Shown: one piece after another, positions 1-9,157 of the stretch
Layout: every line of letters starts with the position of its first letter
Numbering within the stretch: the stretch's first letter is position 1
NCBI RefSeq assembly: GCF_003634015.1
Contig: NZ_RBII01000001.1
Coordinates: 620,001-684,000 of the forward strand
Length of the DNA stretch: 64,000 nucleotides
Direction: 5' to 3'
Origin: Litorimonas taeanensis
GTDB taxonomy: Bacteria; Pseudomonadota; Alphaproteobacteria; Caulobacterales; Maricaulaceae
Notes under the pieces: model-generated
What the model was told of the DNA's origin: nothing
Databases searched by the model: none
What the model saw: the letters and a program-made list of their open reading frames with translations, nothing else
Program-made: the position numbers and the translations under genes

Positions 1-1165
1 CTTTAATCATTCGTACGATTTTTGTTGAGGTTGTACCGCGAACGATAGAGTCATCTACGAGTAAGACACGCTTGCCTTCAATCATGGAGCGATTGGCGGA
101 ATGTTTAAGTCGAACGCCCATATCGCGAATTTGTTGTGTAGGTTGGATAAATGTACGTCCTACATAATGGTTTCGAATAATGCCCAGTTCAAAAGGCACG
201 CCTGTCTCTTGAGCGAAACCAAGCGCAGCTGGAACGCCGCTATCTGGTACGGGAATAATAACATCTACATCTGCGGGTGTTTCTTGCGCTAATCTATGGC
301 CCATGCGTTTGCGAACTTCATAAACGCTCTTACCGCTTACGATTGAATCTGGACGCGCAAAGTAAACGAACTCAAATATACAGGGACGGGATTTGGCATT
401 CGGGAATGCCGTGAATGATCGGATGCCATCCGCATTTATGACAACAACTTCGCCCGCTTCGACTTCGCGGATGAAAGTGGCTCCAATCATATCAAAGGCG
501 CAGGTTTCAGAGGCTAAGATATAGCTATCGCCTAAGCGCCCAATTAAAAGAGGGCGTATTCCAAAACGGTCTCTTGCGCCAAGTAGCATGTCTTTGGTCA
601 TGCCAATAAATGCATATCCACCATCTACTTGACGAATAGCATTGACAAAACGGTCTATAAATTCACCCTTTTTGGCGCGCGCAATGAGGTGAATAACGAC
701 CTCTGTGTCGGATGTGGATTGGAACAACGCGCCTTTTTCAACGAGTTGTTCTCGTATGGTATAGGCGTTTGTTATGTGGCCGTTATGAGCAAGGGCAAAC
801 CCGCCCATATGAAGCTCTGAAAAGAGAGGCTGCACATTTCGAAGGACGGTTTGTCCTGCCGTTGAATAACGATTATGTCCAATAGAGATGTGGCCGGGGA
901 GGCGTTCTGATGGATCAGCCCCTGTAAAATTGTCTCCAACAAGACCAAGATGGCGTTCAGAATGAAATTTTGCGCCATCAAAGCTCGCTATGCCGCAGGC
1001 TTCTTGCCCACGATGTTGAAGCGCATGTAAGCCAAGGGCAGTAAGTGAGGCGGCATTATCCATGCCGAAAATACCGAAAACACCACATTCTTCGCGGATT
1101 TTATCCTCATTCGGATCAAACATGAAATCATCTGAGTCTGGATGAGGAGAGGAGGCTTCGGTCAT
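1..1165 (-). CDS. purF: Amidophosphoribosyltransferase PurF, C-terminus cut by window edge
   Basis: Glutamine PRPP amidotransferase, the first committed step of purine synthesis (PRPP + Gln to phosphoribosylamine). About 388 codons are present. An acidic propeptide of 26 residues precedes the expected N-terminal nucleophile Cys27 in REECGVFGIFG. This is followed by the class II glutaminase motifs LQHRGQEACG and GHNRYSTAG, and by the PRPP-binding signature VLLVDDSIVRGTTS just before the edge. The PCIFEFVYFARPDS stretch carries a Cys in the position of one 4Fe-4S ligand of Bacillus-type enzymes; the other ligands would lie off-window. The ATG overlaps the cvpA stop codon (ATGA), so the two genes are probably translationally coupled. 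cvpA-purF is a common pairing. Confidence 0.97.
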   Translation of the reverse strand, partial: MTEASSPHPDSDDFMFDPNEDKIREECGVFGIFGMDNAASLTALGLHALQHRGQEACGIASFDGAKFHSERHLGLVGDNFTGADPSERLPGHISIGHNRYSTAGQTVLRNVQPLFSELHMGGFALAHNGHITNAYTIREQLVEKGALFQSTSDTEVVIHLIARAKKGEFIDRFVNAIRQVDGGYAFIGMTKDMLLGARDRFGIRPLLIGRLGDSYILASETCAFDMIGATFIREVEAGEVVVINADGIRSFTAFPNAKSRPCIFEFVYFARPDSIVSGKSVYEVRKRMGHRLAQETPADVDVIIPVPDSGVPAALGFAQETGVPFELGIIRNHYVGRTFIQPTQQIRDMGVRLKHSANRSMIEGKRVLLVDDSIVRGTTSTKIVRMIK

Positions 1166-1836
1166 TTTATAATCTCCCGACTAATGCCATCAATATCGCC
1201 GTCTTGAATGCGTTCTGCATATGAACGCATTTTAGCAAAGGGTAAAGCGCGTATCACACCACCAATGCGGTCAAGTAAAGGGTAGAAAGTAGAATTTTGA
1301 AGATATTGTGGCAACTCTTTGGGTTCTGCTTCCATTTGCTGTCGCATAGAATATGGCATTTTTTCAATGAAGTCAGGCGGCAGATTCTCTTGATTGCTTT
1401 CTATCAATTCACGGAAATCTTGCGCATCTTCACTTGCCCGATAGCTAGCGGTCAAAACCAAAACGCCTAAAGACGCTAGAATTAAACCCCGAAACACGCC
1501 AAATGCTGCACCTAAGGCACGGTTAAGAATTTTTGTGGAGGGCGCCTCTAGCTTTCCGAACACCTTTGTTAGAATAAATATTCCGAGCAAGTAAATGAGA
1601 GCGAAGGTGCCAACGCCAAGTGCAATGTCTGCAAGCCATGACGGTGAAATGAAATTCTGGGCCGCATATCGAAATCGACCCCAGACGAAAAGAGCAATTA
1701 TACCCGCGATGAAAAGGGCTAGAAGAGAAAGAACTTCTCTAAGAAACCCTCTCTGTATGGCTATGATAAGCGAAATTAATAGAATCAGGAGAACAACAAC
1801 ATCAAATCCATTGAAGGTAATCGAGCCAATAGTCAT
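1162..1836 (-). CDS. cvpA: CvpA family membrane protein
   Basis: A 224-residue inner-membrane protein of the colicin V production family. Four hydrophobic segments are visible at about residues 9-27, 31-50, 62-88 and 103-125, followed by a soluble charged tail of about 95 residues. The family is linked to envelope homeostasis and, historically, colicin V export; its molecular role is not settled. The gene sits 20 bp after radA and overlaps purF by 4 nt, so it is the middle gene of a radA-cvpA-purF transcription unit. Confidence 0.93.
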   Translation of the reverse strand: MTIGSITFNGFDVVVLLILLISLIIAIQRGFLREVLSLLALFIAGIIALFVWGRFRYAAQNFISPSWLADIALGVGTFALIYLLGIFILTKVFGKLEAPSTKILNRALGAAFGVFRGLILASLGVLVLTASYRASEDAQDFRELIESNQENLPPDFIEKMPYSMRQQMEAEPKELPQYLQNSTFYPLLDRIGGVIRALPFAKMRSYAERIQDGDIDGISREIIK

Positions 1837-1856
1837 TGCGTGGTTTTACCCTTTTA

Positions 1857-3278
1857 CTATGCGGCCCAATTACTTTCCCAGTCTGGACCTGCTTCTGCAC
1901 TCGCTTCTACACGCCGAACGAGGTCGGGCAAAGCTTTGATTGCAATAATCGGTAAGGGTGATGAATCATTTTTATGTTCGGGTGATCCGTCTTTTCTTTT
2001 TAGAGGGCGGGGTGCGATTGCGCGTTTAAAACCGAGCTTAGCGGCTTCTTTAAGGCGTGCGTCCGACCGCCCAACTGCCCGTACATCTCCTGACAAGCTA
2101 ATTTCTCCAAAGACAACAGTATCAACAGGGAGGGGCATATCAAAAGCTGAGGAGACTAACGCTGCAGCCACGGCTAGATCAGCCGCGGGTTCATTGATTC
2201 GTAGTCCACCCGCTACATTGAGGTAAACATCTTTGCCGGCAAAGCTTACGCCGCACCGCGCTTCCAATACGGCAAGGACCATCGCTAGGCGCCCATTGTC
2301 CCAGCCAACAACAGCCCTGCGCGGCGTGCCAAAAGCCGCTGGCGCAACAAGGGCTTGAATTTCAGTAAGGACAGGGCGTGAGCCTTCAAGCCCAGCAAAG
2401 ACAGCAGCCCCACTCGACAGATCTCCGCGGCCGTCTAAAAAAAGAGCGGATGGGTTCGGGACTTCAGATAAGCCGCTCTCGCGCATTTCAAAAACCCCGA
2501 TTTCATCAGTAGGGCCGAAACGATTTTTATGGGCCCTGAGAATACGAAATTGGTGTGCGCGATCACCTTCGAAATAGAGGACAGCATCCACCATGTGTTC
2601 TACTACTCGAGGGCCTGCGATCTGCCCGTCTTTTGTTACGTGGCCAACAAGAATAACACATGTACCGCGCTTTTTGGCAAAGCGGGTGAGTTCTTGCGCG
2701 CAGGCCCTAACTTGCGCCACTGTACCCGGGGCCGCGCCGAGTTGATCTGACCAGAGGGTTTGAATGGAATCGATAATCACAACATCTGGTTTTTCAGCCA
2801 TCAATCCATCTATAATGGGCCCAAGAGATGTTTCGGCAGCGAGTGATACAGGGTTGTCGGCAAGACCTAATCTTTTGGCGCGGCGACGCACTTGACCAAC
2901 ACTTTCTTCGCCTGAAACATAGGCTGTTTTAATCCCATTTTTAGCTAAGCGTCCAACGGCCTGTAATAGCAAAGTTGACTTGCCAATGCCTGGGTCTCCG
3001 CCAACTAAGAGGGCCGAGCCTGCAACCAAGCCACCACCGGTTACGCGGTCTAACTCCTCGATACCTGTTTTTAACCGAGGGACATCTTGGCTCTCCCCGC
3101 CTAAATCGACAAAGTCTAAAGTCCTGCCTTTGCGGCGCTTATGGGCAGGACGTTCATTTTGAGCCGTTATTTCTTCGACAAGTGTATTCCATTCGCCACA
3201 GGCATCGCAGCGGCCAGCCCATTTTCCGTGAACAGTGCCACATGATTGGCAGACAAATTGTGTTGAAGGTTTGGGCAA
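1857..3278 (-). CDS. radA: DNA repair protein RadA
   Basis: RadA (Sms) is a RecA-like ATPase that promotes branch migration of recombination intermediates. In 473 residues the full architecture is visible: an N-terminal C4 zinc finger (Cys10, 13, 24, 27), a Walker A GGDPGIGKST near residue 95, the RadA-specific KNRFG motif near residue 252, and a C-terminal Lon-protease-like domain (LNVAGGLRINEPAADLAVAAAL and following). Length is normal for the family. It lies between a dsbA-like gene and cvpA, all on the minus strand. Confidence 0.97.
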   Translation of the reverse strand: MPKPSTQFVCQSCGTVHGKWAGRCDACGEWNTLVEEITAQNERPAHKRRKGRTLDFVDLGGESQDVPRLKTGIEELDRVTGGGLVAGSALLVGGDPGIGKSTLLLQAVGRLAKNGIKTAYVSGEESVGQVRRRAKRLGLADNPVSLAAETSLGPIIDGLMAEKPDVVIIDSIQTLWSDQLGAAPGTVAQVRACAQELTRFAKKRGTCVILVGHVTKDGQIAGPRVVEHMVDAVLYFEGDRAHQFRILRAHKNRFGPTDEIGVFEMRESGLSEVPNPSALFLDGRGDLSSGAAVFAGLEGSRPVLTEIQALVAPAAFGTPRRAVVGWDNGRLAMVLAVLEARCGVSFAGKDVYLNVAGGLRINEPAADLAVAAALVSSAFDMPLPVDTVVFGEISLSGDVRAVGRSDARLKEAAKLGFKRAIAPRPLKRKDGSPEHKNDSSPLPIIAIKALPDLVRRVEASAEAGPDWESNWAA

Positions 3279-3393
3279 ATCATAAATCTCCTACGGTTGC
3301 TCTTGTTAAGAGATTGCGTGGAGAAGTCAATAATGTTTATGATTTGTTCTTTTGTGGTTCAGCTTAATATTTGTACCAAAACTATGGAAAACC

Positions 3394-4140
3394 TTAGCCT
3401 TTCAGAGCTGAGCTTACGAGTGTTTCTAATTTTGGGACGTTAGCGCCGGAAACATAGTCGTCATTTACAAAGAAAAACGGTGTTCCTGTTAGCGCTGGGA
3501 TGCGGTTTGATAGTTTATAAGTATCATCGATATGTTGTTCTAAGGCGACATCTTTTCTATCTGCATCAAACTTATCCATATCAAGGCCAGCTTTTTCAAC
3601 AATGTTGCGAATGCGACTTTCACTGAGAGAGCGCTCATTCATCAGGGCTACGTGCACTTCAAGGTATTTTCCTTGTCTGGCGGCGGCTAGCGCTGCTTTA
3701 GCAGCTTCTCTCGATGTACCTTGTCGTCCGCGGTCGAGGACAGGTAATTCTTTAAAGATGACACGTACATCATTAGGGTGGTCTTTTATGATGCCTTCGA
3801 CCCAAGAAGTAGATCTTTTGCAATATCCGCAATTGTAATCAAAAAACTCTACAACGGTGACTTTAGCATCTTTGGGGCCAATAACGACATCGCGAGGATC
3901 GTTGTAAATTTGTGAAGAGACGACCTTCATCGCCGCGCTCATGTCTTCCGCGTCATTGCGATTTTCAAGTTCAATTAAGGCTTCCCTGATAATTTCAGGG
4001 TTTTCTAATAAATACTCTTTTACAATATTTTCAATGTCAGAACGGTCTAGATTCGATGCTGATTTAGGACCAGCCTCTGCGCAAGCACTCATAGAGGTTG
4101 CAAGTGCAATGGCGGAAAGGGTTGTGAAAAAATGTTTCAT
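3394..4140 (-). CDS. DsbA-family thiol oxidoreductase, probable lipoprotein
   Basis: A 248-residue exported thioredoxin-fold protein. The N-terminus (MKHFFTTLSAIALATS...) ends in MSAC, which resembles a lipobox with lipidated Cys20. A short helical region (residues 34-60, DIENIVKEYLLENPEIIREALIELE) is typical of alphaproteobacterial DsbA/ScsC-like proteins. The active-site CXXC is Cys104-Gly-Tyr-Cys107 in FFDYNCGYCKRS. The cis-Pro loop appears to be in ALTGTPFFFVND. It probably forms or isomerises disulfides in the periplasm. It lies between the M48 protease and radA genes. Whether it is lipid-anchored or cleaved by signal peptidase I is unclear. Confidence 0.9.
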   Translation of the reverse strand: MKHFFTTLSAIALATSMSACAEAGPKSASNLDRSDIENIVKEYLLENPEIIREALIELENRNDAEDMSAAMKVVSSQIYNDPRDVVIGPKDAKVTVVEFFDYNCGYCKRSTSWVEGIIKDHPNDVRVIFKELPVLDRGRQGTSREAAKAALAAARQGKYLEVHVALMNERSLSESRIRNIVEKAGLDMDKFDADRKDVALEQHIDDTYKLSNRIPALTGTPFFFVNDDYVSGANVPKLETLVSSALKG

Positions 4141-4219
4141 AAATCGTCAGCCTCAAAAGATATATCTCTGGAAATCTTTCAAGCCATATCAATGAAAGCT
4201 AAATAAGTCTTTTATTTTA

Positions 4220-5632
4220 TCACCAATCACTGCTTTGTGATGCTGTTACACTAAATGGCTTAGGACTACGCCGTTTGTTTTTACTCTTGGCTAGTTGTGC
4301 GTCTGCTACAACCACAATGTCTGACGCGCGCCGCCATTGGGGTTCATTTCGAGGAAGGTCCTCTTGAGCGCGTTGCGCAAAAGAGCGGGCTCGTTGAATA
4401 TCGCCAAGCGCGTAAAAGCGTTCGGCGCTCGCATATTTAGCTAATGCTTCTTTGCCTTGGTGACCATATGCCGTGGACAGAATGTACCACGCAAAACTGT
4501 TGTCCGGTTCTGTTTGCAGGGCTGATTTCACAAGCGTCACGGCCTCTTCGACAAGTCCTGCGTCCTGAGTTTCTATAAGAGATTGCGCTAAAGCCATTTT
4601 CAAAAGCGGTGCGTCGGGTTTGAGTTCTAAAGCTTTCCGAGCAGGAGGGATGGCGCTCTCGCGTTGACCGCTTTCATATAAGATTTGAGCCTTAAGTTCA
4701 TGGAAATACGGATTGTTTGGTTCCTCATCAATTAGAGAGTCCAGCTCCTTAATCGCATTTCTTAGATCTGCGGCGCGGTAGTGAGCAACAGAGCGAGCAT
4801 ATCGTGCATATTGGCTTTGATCCGATAATGGGTATCGAGAAAAAACAAGCTGTGGGCCTTCTAGAAAGCCTCTTAGTTTCGCTTTCATCATTTCATGTTT
4901 ATGTAATTCTTCGGTCGAATCTTTTACATCAACATATGGGCTTTCTGCGGTGCGTTCGCGAAGTGCATCAATGCGGTTGGATGAGAGGGGGTGGCTACGA
5001 AAATAGGGATAGCGGCGGGCTTGTGATAAGACTTCTTGCGCTCGAAACTTTTCGAAAAAGGCGATTAACCCTTCGCTTGATTGACCCGTGCGGTCTAGAA
5101 AATTCACAGCATATTGGTCGGCCGCAGATTCATTTACCCGTGAATATGACAGCGCCTCTAGGCTACCAAATTGCGTGGAACCCCCAAGGATTAAAGCCCC
5201 AGCAGAGGTCTCACCGGCTAAAATCGCGGCGAGGCCCAGACCTGCGGCAATCAGCATTGAGCCATAGGCGCTTCTATTACCATAATCAGACCGCACAATA
5301 TGGCCGCCAACTATGTGTCCGGCTTCATGGGCAATAACGCCCTTTAACTCATTGGGAATGTCTGCCTCTAGGATGAGACCGCTATGCAGGAAGATGTTTT
5401 GTCCACGGGTTACAAATGCGTTGAGCGAAGGGTCATTGACCAAATAAATATCAACAGATTGTGGCGACAAGCCAGAGGCTCGTAAGATTGGCACTGTGAA
5501 TTCTTCTAGGGTTTCCTCAATCTCGGTATCACGCAAGAGGGATTGCGCCTGAGCAGGCAAAACTGATACTGCGGAAATACCTAAAGCCAGCATGCTGACA
5601 GCTAAACTGCGAAGTGTATATTTTTTAAGCAC
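4220..5632 (-). CDS. M48 family metalloprotease with TPR domain (BepA-like)
   Basis: A 470-residue periplasmic zinc protease. A signal peptide ends around QAQA-Q (residue 30). The zinc motif HEAGH is at residues 102-106, with the third ligand probably Glu168 in RVNESAADQYA. From about residue 270 there are TPR-like helical repeats. This M48-plus-TPR arrangement matches BepA/YfgC, which degrades or assists misassembled outer-membrane proteins. The last 20 residues are basic and Ser-rich. It sits directly downstream of rne, separated by a hairpin-bearing 114-bp gap. Confidence 0.9.
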   Translation of the reverse strand: MLKKYTLRSLAVSMLALGISAVSVLPAQAQSLLRDTEIEETLEEFTVPILRASGLSPQSVDIYLVNDPSLNAFVTRGQNIFLHSGLILEADIPNELKGVIAHEAGHIVGGHIVRSDYGNRSAYGSMLIAAGLGLAAILAGETSAGALILGGSTQFGSLEALSYSRVNESAADQYAVNFLDRTGQSSEGLIAFFEKFRAQEVLSQARRYPYFRSHPLSSNRIDALRERTAESPYVDVKDSTEELHKHEMMKAKLRGFLEGPQLVFSRYPLSDQSQYARYARSVAHYRAADLRNAIKELDSLIDEEPNNPYFHELKAQILYESGQRESAIPPARKALELKPDAPLLKMALAQSLIETQDAGLVEEAVTLVKSALQTEPDNSFAWYILSTAYGHQGKEALAKYASAERFYALGDIQRARSFAQRAQEDLPRNEPQWRRASDIVVVADAQLAKSKNKRRSPKPFSVTASQSSDW

Positions 5633-5710
5633 AGAAAAGTCCTAATAGTTCAATACTGACAATCCCAAAGCTATATCATTCCGTCAAGTTACGCGGGCGT
5701 AACAAAGCAG

Positions 5711-5740
5711 TGAGCGCAGAATAAACTTATACTGCGCTCA
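5711..5740 (-). terminator. Hairpin after rne
   Basis: A perfect 9-bp inverted repeat (TGAGCGCAG / CTGCGCTCA) with a 12-nt AT-rich loop lies 7 bp past the rne stop on the minus strand. No T-run follows (CTGCTTTG), so it could be a weak terminator, a processing site or a 3'-end stabiliser. Confidence 0.5.
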
Positions 5741-5746
5741 TGACTA

Positions 5747-8700
5747 TTAGGGTTTACGTAAATCCCACCAACCCCGTTTTTTCTTAGCGGGTTTTTCTGC
5801 AGATTTAGCATCTGTAGCAACAGGCTCTGAAGCTTTAGGTTCAGGGCTAGGCGCAGGCTTTTCTGACTTAATTGGCGATATGGAAGATGAAGTCTCTTCA
5901 GTGGCAGGTTTCTTGGCAGGAGCGCGTCTCCGGCGTGTGGGTTTTGAAGCCTCGTCACCTGAGTCAGCATTTACCGGACTGGGAGTCTCAGTTTTTTTTG
6001 GCGCAGCTCGCCGTCTGGTAGGTTTAGGTTTCTCATCCTCGCCTCCCTCAGCTTTAGTCACCGCTTTGACAGGGGCTTTGCGTTTGGCTGGCGCCTTTTT
6101 AGTGGCCGTACTCTTCGCTGCGGGTTTTGAGGCCGGAGCCTTACGAGTGCGTTTTGGCTTAACATTAGCCTCAGTTTCTGCAGTCGTTTTATCTACCGTG
6201 GTTTCAGCTGGCTTTGTAGCCGCTTTTTTAGGCGCTGCCCTACGACGTGCCGGGGGTTTGGGCTTTTCCAATTCGACTTCGGCAGAAGGAGAGCTGACCG
6301 GCTTTGCAGGGGCTTTACGGCGACGGCTTGACGTAGGTTTTTGTCCTACAGTTTTGTCAGCCGCGACAGATTCTGTCGGTTCTTGTTTCGCTTTTTTGGC
6401 TGGTGCTCGACGTTTCCGCTTTGGCTTCTCATCCGTCTCGGTAGCTGTTTCTACAGCTTTTCGGGTTGGGGCTTTCCTACGTGTGCCTTTTACAGGACGT
6501 TTTGGCGTTTCAGTCTTTTCTGTCTCAGCCTTGGTTTCTACTTCAGTAGATGAAGTGGTGGGTTCACTCGCTTCAACAGGTTCAACTTTTTTCCGTTTGC
6601 TAGGAGCCGCTCGCCGCCGAGTAGAGCGTGATTTAGACGGGCCGTCAGATTTTTCATCGGACTTAACATCGGCATCACTGTCGGGTCCCTGAGAATTATC
6701 TGTTTCTGTTGTGCTTGCTGTACTTTCTTGTCTGTCCCGACTTGGGGCTTTACGTGTACGGTGGCGGCGTGATTTAGGTTTCGCTTCTGTTTCAGTTTCA
6801 GATTTAGAATCGTTATCCTTGTTCTCAGTCGCTGAAACCTCATCGCTTGTTTCAGACGAGTTATCAGAATCAGCAGAGTTTTCATCGCGATTTCGAGACC
6901 GACCACGGCCACCACGACGACCACGACGACCACGACGTTTATTCGGGCGCTCTGTTTCAGAGTTGTCATTATTATCTTTCACGGAAACTTCTGAATCTGA
7001 GTCCTCCGCTTCTTCATCCTCATCATCTTTTCGCACAGGCTTCTTCTTTGCGTTTTGTGCGATTTGACGCTGACGACGAAATTCCTTTTCAATCTCGTCT
7101 AACGGGTCAGGCCCTTTACGTGTTTTCTTCTCAAGTATTTCGATTTCATAATGGGGACGAATGAGATCTTCTTCCGCGGCTACTTCTGTGAAGACCCCAG
7201 CATTTTGGTCAACAAGGGTAAGCAAGTTACGCTTTTCGTTTATAAGATAGAAGGCCACATCTGGTGAAACCTTTAAACGAATACGTTCAGCTTCACCTCT
7301 GACAGCGGTCTCTTCGACAGCGCGAATGGCGGCGAGAGCGCTGCTTTCAACAGTACGTTTACGACCAACGCCTGTACAATGTGGGCAGCTCGTCGTTGAG
7401 CCTTCTAAAAGGCTGCGACGGCGCCGCTGCCGGGAAATTTCCATAAGGCCGAACTGAGAAATACGACTTGTCTGAATACGAGCGCGGTCTTGGGTGAGCG
7501 CTTCTTTCATTTTACGTTCTACGGCCCGGTTGTTTTTGTGTTCATCCATGTCAATGAAATCAATGACGATAAGCCCCGCGAGGTCGCGAAGACGCATTTG
7601 GCGGGCAACTTCTTCCGCGGCTTCGATATTGGTTTTCAAAGCTGTGCGTTCAACATTGCGTTCCTTGGTTGAACGTCCTGAGTTTACATCCACAGAAACG
7701 AGTGCTTCGGTCGGATGAATTACAAGGTAACCACCTGATTTAAGCTGTACCAAAGGTGACAAGCTATTTTCGATTTGGCGCTCTACGCCATAGCGAAGGA
7801 ATAGTGGAATGCTGTCTTTATACGGTTTTACAAACTTTGCGTGACTCGGCATCAGCATTTTAATGAAAGATTTGGCTGTTTTATAGGCGTCATCGCCTTC
7901 AACTAAGACCTCATCGATATCTTTATTGTAAAGGTCACGAATGGAGCGTTTCACAAGATTGCCCTCTTCGTGAATGAGGGCAGGGGCAATGGACTTCAAA
8001 GTCGTTTCTCGAATATCCCCCCAGAGGCGTGACAAATATTCATAATCACGTTTTATCTCAGCTTTAGTGCGTTTGGCGCCAGCGGTACGAACAATGACGC
8101 CCATGCCTTGTGGGACTTCTAGCTCACTCATAACAGCCTTTAGCCGCTTGCGGTCTCCACCATTGGCGATTTTACGGGAAATGCCACCACCTCGCGGCGT
8201 ATTAGGCATAAGAACGCAGTAACGTCCGGCAAGAGACAAGTAAGTTGTCATTGCCGCGCCTTTATTGCCGCGTTCTTCTTTGACGGCTTGGACTAAGAGA
8301 ATTTGACCGCGTTTGATGACTTCTTGGATTTTATAACGGCGTCGTGACATACGTTTGCGACGCGTGCTCGCTACTTTGGCTTGTTCGTCAGCGACTTCGG
8401 CATCACTAGCATCGGCCGCATCATCTTCGCTTGGGTCGACATTTTCATCACGGTCTTCGTCCGTGATATCCTCGGAAGGTACATCGTCTCCTGAATCAGC
8501 TTCGGCTTCGGCCTCGTGTTCTTCCTCTTCTGCCTCAAGAATCGCTATGCGGTCTTCATAGGGGATTTGATAATAATCAGGATGAATTTCCGAAAAGGCG
8601 AGGAAGCCGTGGCGATTCCCTCCATATTCGATAAAAGCCGCCTGTAGGGAGGGTTCTACGCGAGTGACGCGGGCGAGGTAGACATTTCCGCGTAATTGCC

Positions 8701-8806
8701 GCTTGTTACGGCTTTCGAAATCAAGCTCTTCGACTCGATTGTGATCGACTATGACGACGCGCGTTTCTTCCGGGTGGGAGGCGTCGATAAGCATTTTCTT
8801 TGACAT
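5747..8806 (-). CDS. rne: Ribonuclease E/G
   Basis: RNase E, the degradosome endonuclease. The start chosen at 8806 (MSKKMLIDASHPEE) has a good ribosome-binding site, GGAG 8 nt upstream; an in-frame ATG 24 nt further upstream looks spurious. This gives 1019 residues. The S1 domain is interrupted by an acidic insert of about 80 residues (Asp/Glu-rich, near residues 95-160) as in other alphaproteobacteria. The catalytic region has VSVDVNSGRST and IVIDFIDMD for Mg2+ binding, and CPHC for the zinc link. The C-terminal ~440 residues are disordered, first acidic/Arg-rich (RRGRRGRRGGRGRSR), then a long series of basic RRRAPAKK-type repeats, ending in KKRGWWDLRKP. The tail is the likely RNA- and partner-binding scaffold. 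Confidence 0.96.
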   Translation of the reverse strand: MSKKMLIDASHPEETRVVIVDHNRVEELDFESRNKRQLRGNVYLARVTRVEPSLQAAFIEYGGNRHGFLAFSEIHPDYYQIPYEDRIAILEAEEEEHEAEAEADSGDDVPSEDITDEDRDENVDPSEDDAADASDAEVADEQAKVASTRRKRMSRRRYKIQEVIKRGQILLVQAVKEERGNKGAAMTTYLSLAGRYCVLMPNTPRGGGISRKIANGGDRKRLKAVMSELEVPQGMGVIVRTAGAKRTKAEIKRDYEYLSRLWGDIRETTLKSIAPALIHEEGNLVKRSIRDLYNKDIDEVLVEGDDAYKTAKSFIKMLMPSHAKFVKPYKDSIPLFLRYGVERQIENSLSPLVQLKSGGYLVIHPTEALVSVDVNSGRSTKERNVERTALKTNIEAAEEVARQMRLRDLAGLIVIDFIDMDEHKNNRAVERKMKEALTQDRARIQTSRISQFGLMEISRQRRRRSLLEGSTTSCPHCTGVGRKRTVESSALAAIRAVEETAVRGEAERIRLKVSPDVAFYLINEKRNLLTLVDQNAGVFTEVAAEEDLIRPHYEIEILEKKTRKGPDPLDEIEKEFRRQRQIAQNAKKKPVRKDDEDEEAEDSDSEVSVKDNNDNSETERPNKRRGRRGRRGGRGRSRNRDENSADSDNSSETSDEVSATENKDNDSKSETETEAKPKSRRHRTRKAPSRDRQESTASTTETDNSQGPDSDADVKSDEKSDGPSKSRSTRRRAAPSKRKKVEPVEASEPTTSSTEVETKAETEKTETPKRPVKGTRRKAPTRKAVETATETDEKPKRKRRAPAKKAKQEPTESVAADKTVGQKPTSSRRRKAPAKPVSSPSAEVELEKPKPPARRRAAPKKAATKPAETTVDKTTAETEANVKPKRTRKAPASKPAAKSTATKKAPAKRKAPVKAVTKAEGGEDEKPKPTRRRAAPKKTETPSPVNADSGDEASKPTRRRRAPAKKPATEETSSSISPIKSEKPAPSPEPKASEPVATDAKSAEKPAKKKRGWWDLRKP

Positions 8807-8906
8807 GGGTAACTCCGATGCGCCGCGCAATTACGCACATTTTAGGTGCTAAAGGGGGCTGCAAGTGATGAATAAAATAAGGTGTATAGGCGCGCATAGA
8901 CATTCC

Positions 8907-8932
8907 GGCCTGACCGTTTTGGTCATCGGGCC
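8907..8932 (-). promoter_or_regulatory. Hairpin in the rne leader
   Basis: On the minus strand GGCC-CGAT-GACC, loop AAAAC, GGTC-A-GGCC can fold into a two-part stem about 100 nt upstream of the rne start. It may take part in RNase E autoregulation by leader cleavage. That role is inferred only from the behaviour of rne leaders in other bacteria. Confidence 0.4.
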
Positions 8933-9044
8933 CAGAATGCGTCTTATTGAACTTATATGCGTGCATCAAAACTCTCAAAACCGCGAAATCAACGTACAAA
9001 AGGTACGGTCCGCGCAGATAAAGTGGGGGCTACAGGGAGGTCCT

Positions 9045-9082
9045 AAAAAAGAGGCCGCACCTTGCGACATGTGTGTCGGTGC
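9045..9082 (-). terminator. Terminator-like hairpin with T6 in the rne leader
   Basis: Read on the minus strand, GCACC-GACA-CACA-TGTC-GCAA-GGTGC folds as a stem with an inner stem, and six T residues follow after a 6-nt gap (GGCCTC). The gap makes it a poor intrinsic terminator, but it could act as an attenuator or mark the 3' end of a short leader RNA. Confidence 0.35.
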
Positions 9083-9100
9083 CGTTTTTATCTTAAGATT

Positions 9101-9145
9101 GTCTTTGCCCGATAAACTTTGTCTTTGCAAAGACTTATTCATCGG
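9101..9145. promoter_or_regulatory. Tandem and inverted GTCTTTGC operator-like repeats
   Basis: GTCTTTGC occurs at 9101 and again at 9121, exactly 20 bp apart. The second copy is half of the perfect palindrome GTCTTTGCAAAGAC (9121-9134). Arms CCGAT (9109) and ATCGG (9141) flank it. Two-helical-turn spacing plus dyad symmetry suggests a dimeric regulator bound next to the amiC promoter. The regulator is not identifiable. Confidence 0.4.
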
Positions 9146-9157
9146 AATGACATCTTT

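Noticed and set aside
1840-2226. Plus-strand frame of 128 codons across the cvpA-radA junction
   Set aside because: Antisense to the well-supported C-terminus of radA, Arg/Ala/Ser-rich, no ribosome-binding site, no family resemblance.
5880-6692. Open frame of 270 codons on the plus strand inside rne
   Set aside because: It is antisense to the low-complexity basic repeat tail of RNase E. The Ser/Ala/Phe/Leu-rich translation is what the reverse of Lys/Arg/Ala/Pro codons gives.
5900-6700. Repeat array in rne as a CRISPR-like or DNA repeat element
   Set aside because: The periodicity is at protein level with degenerate DNA units and no spacers. It lies in frame within rne.
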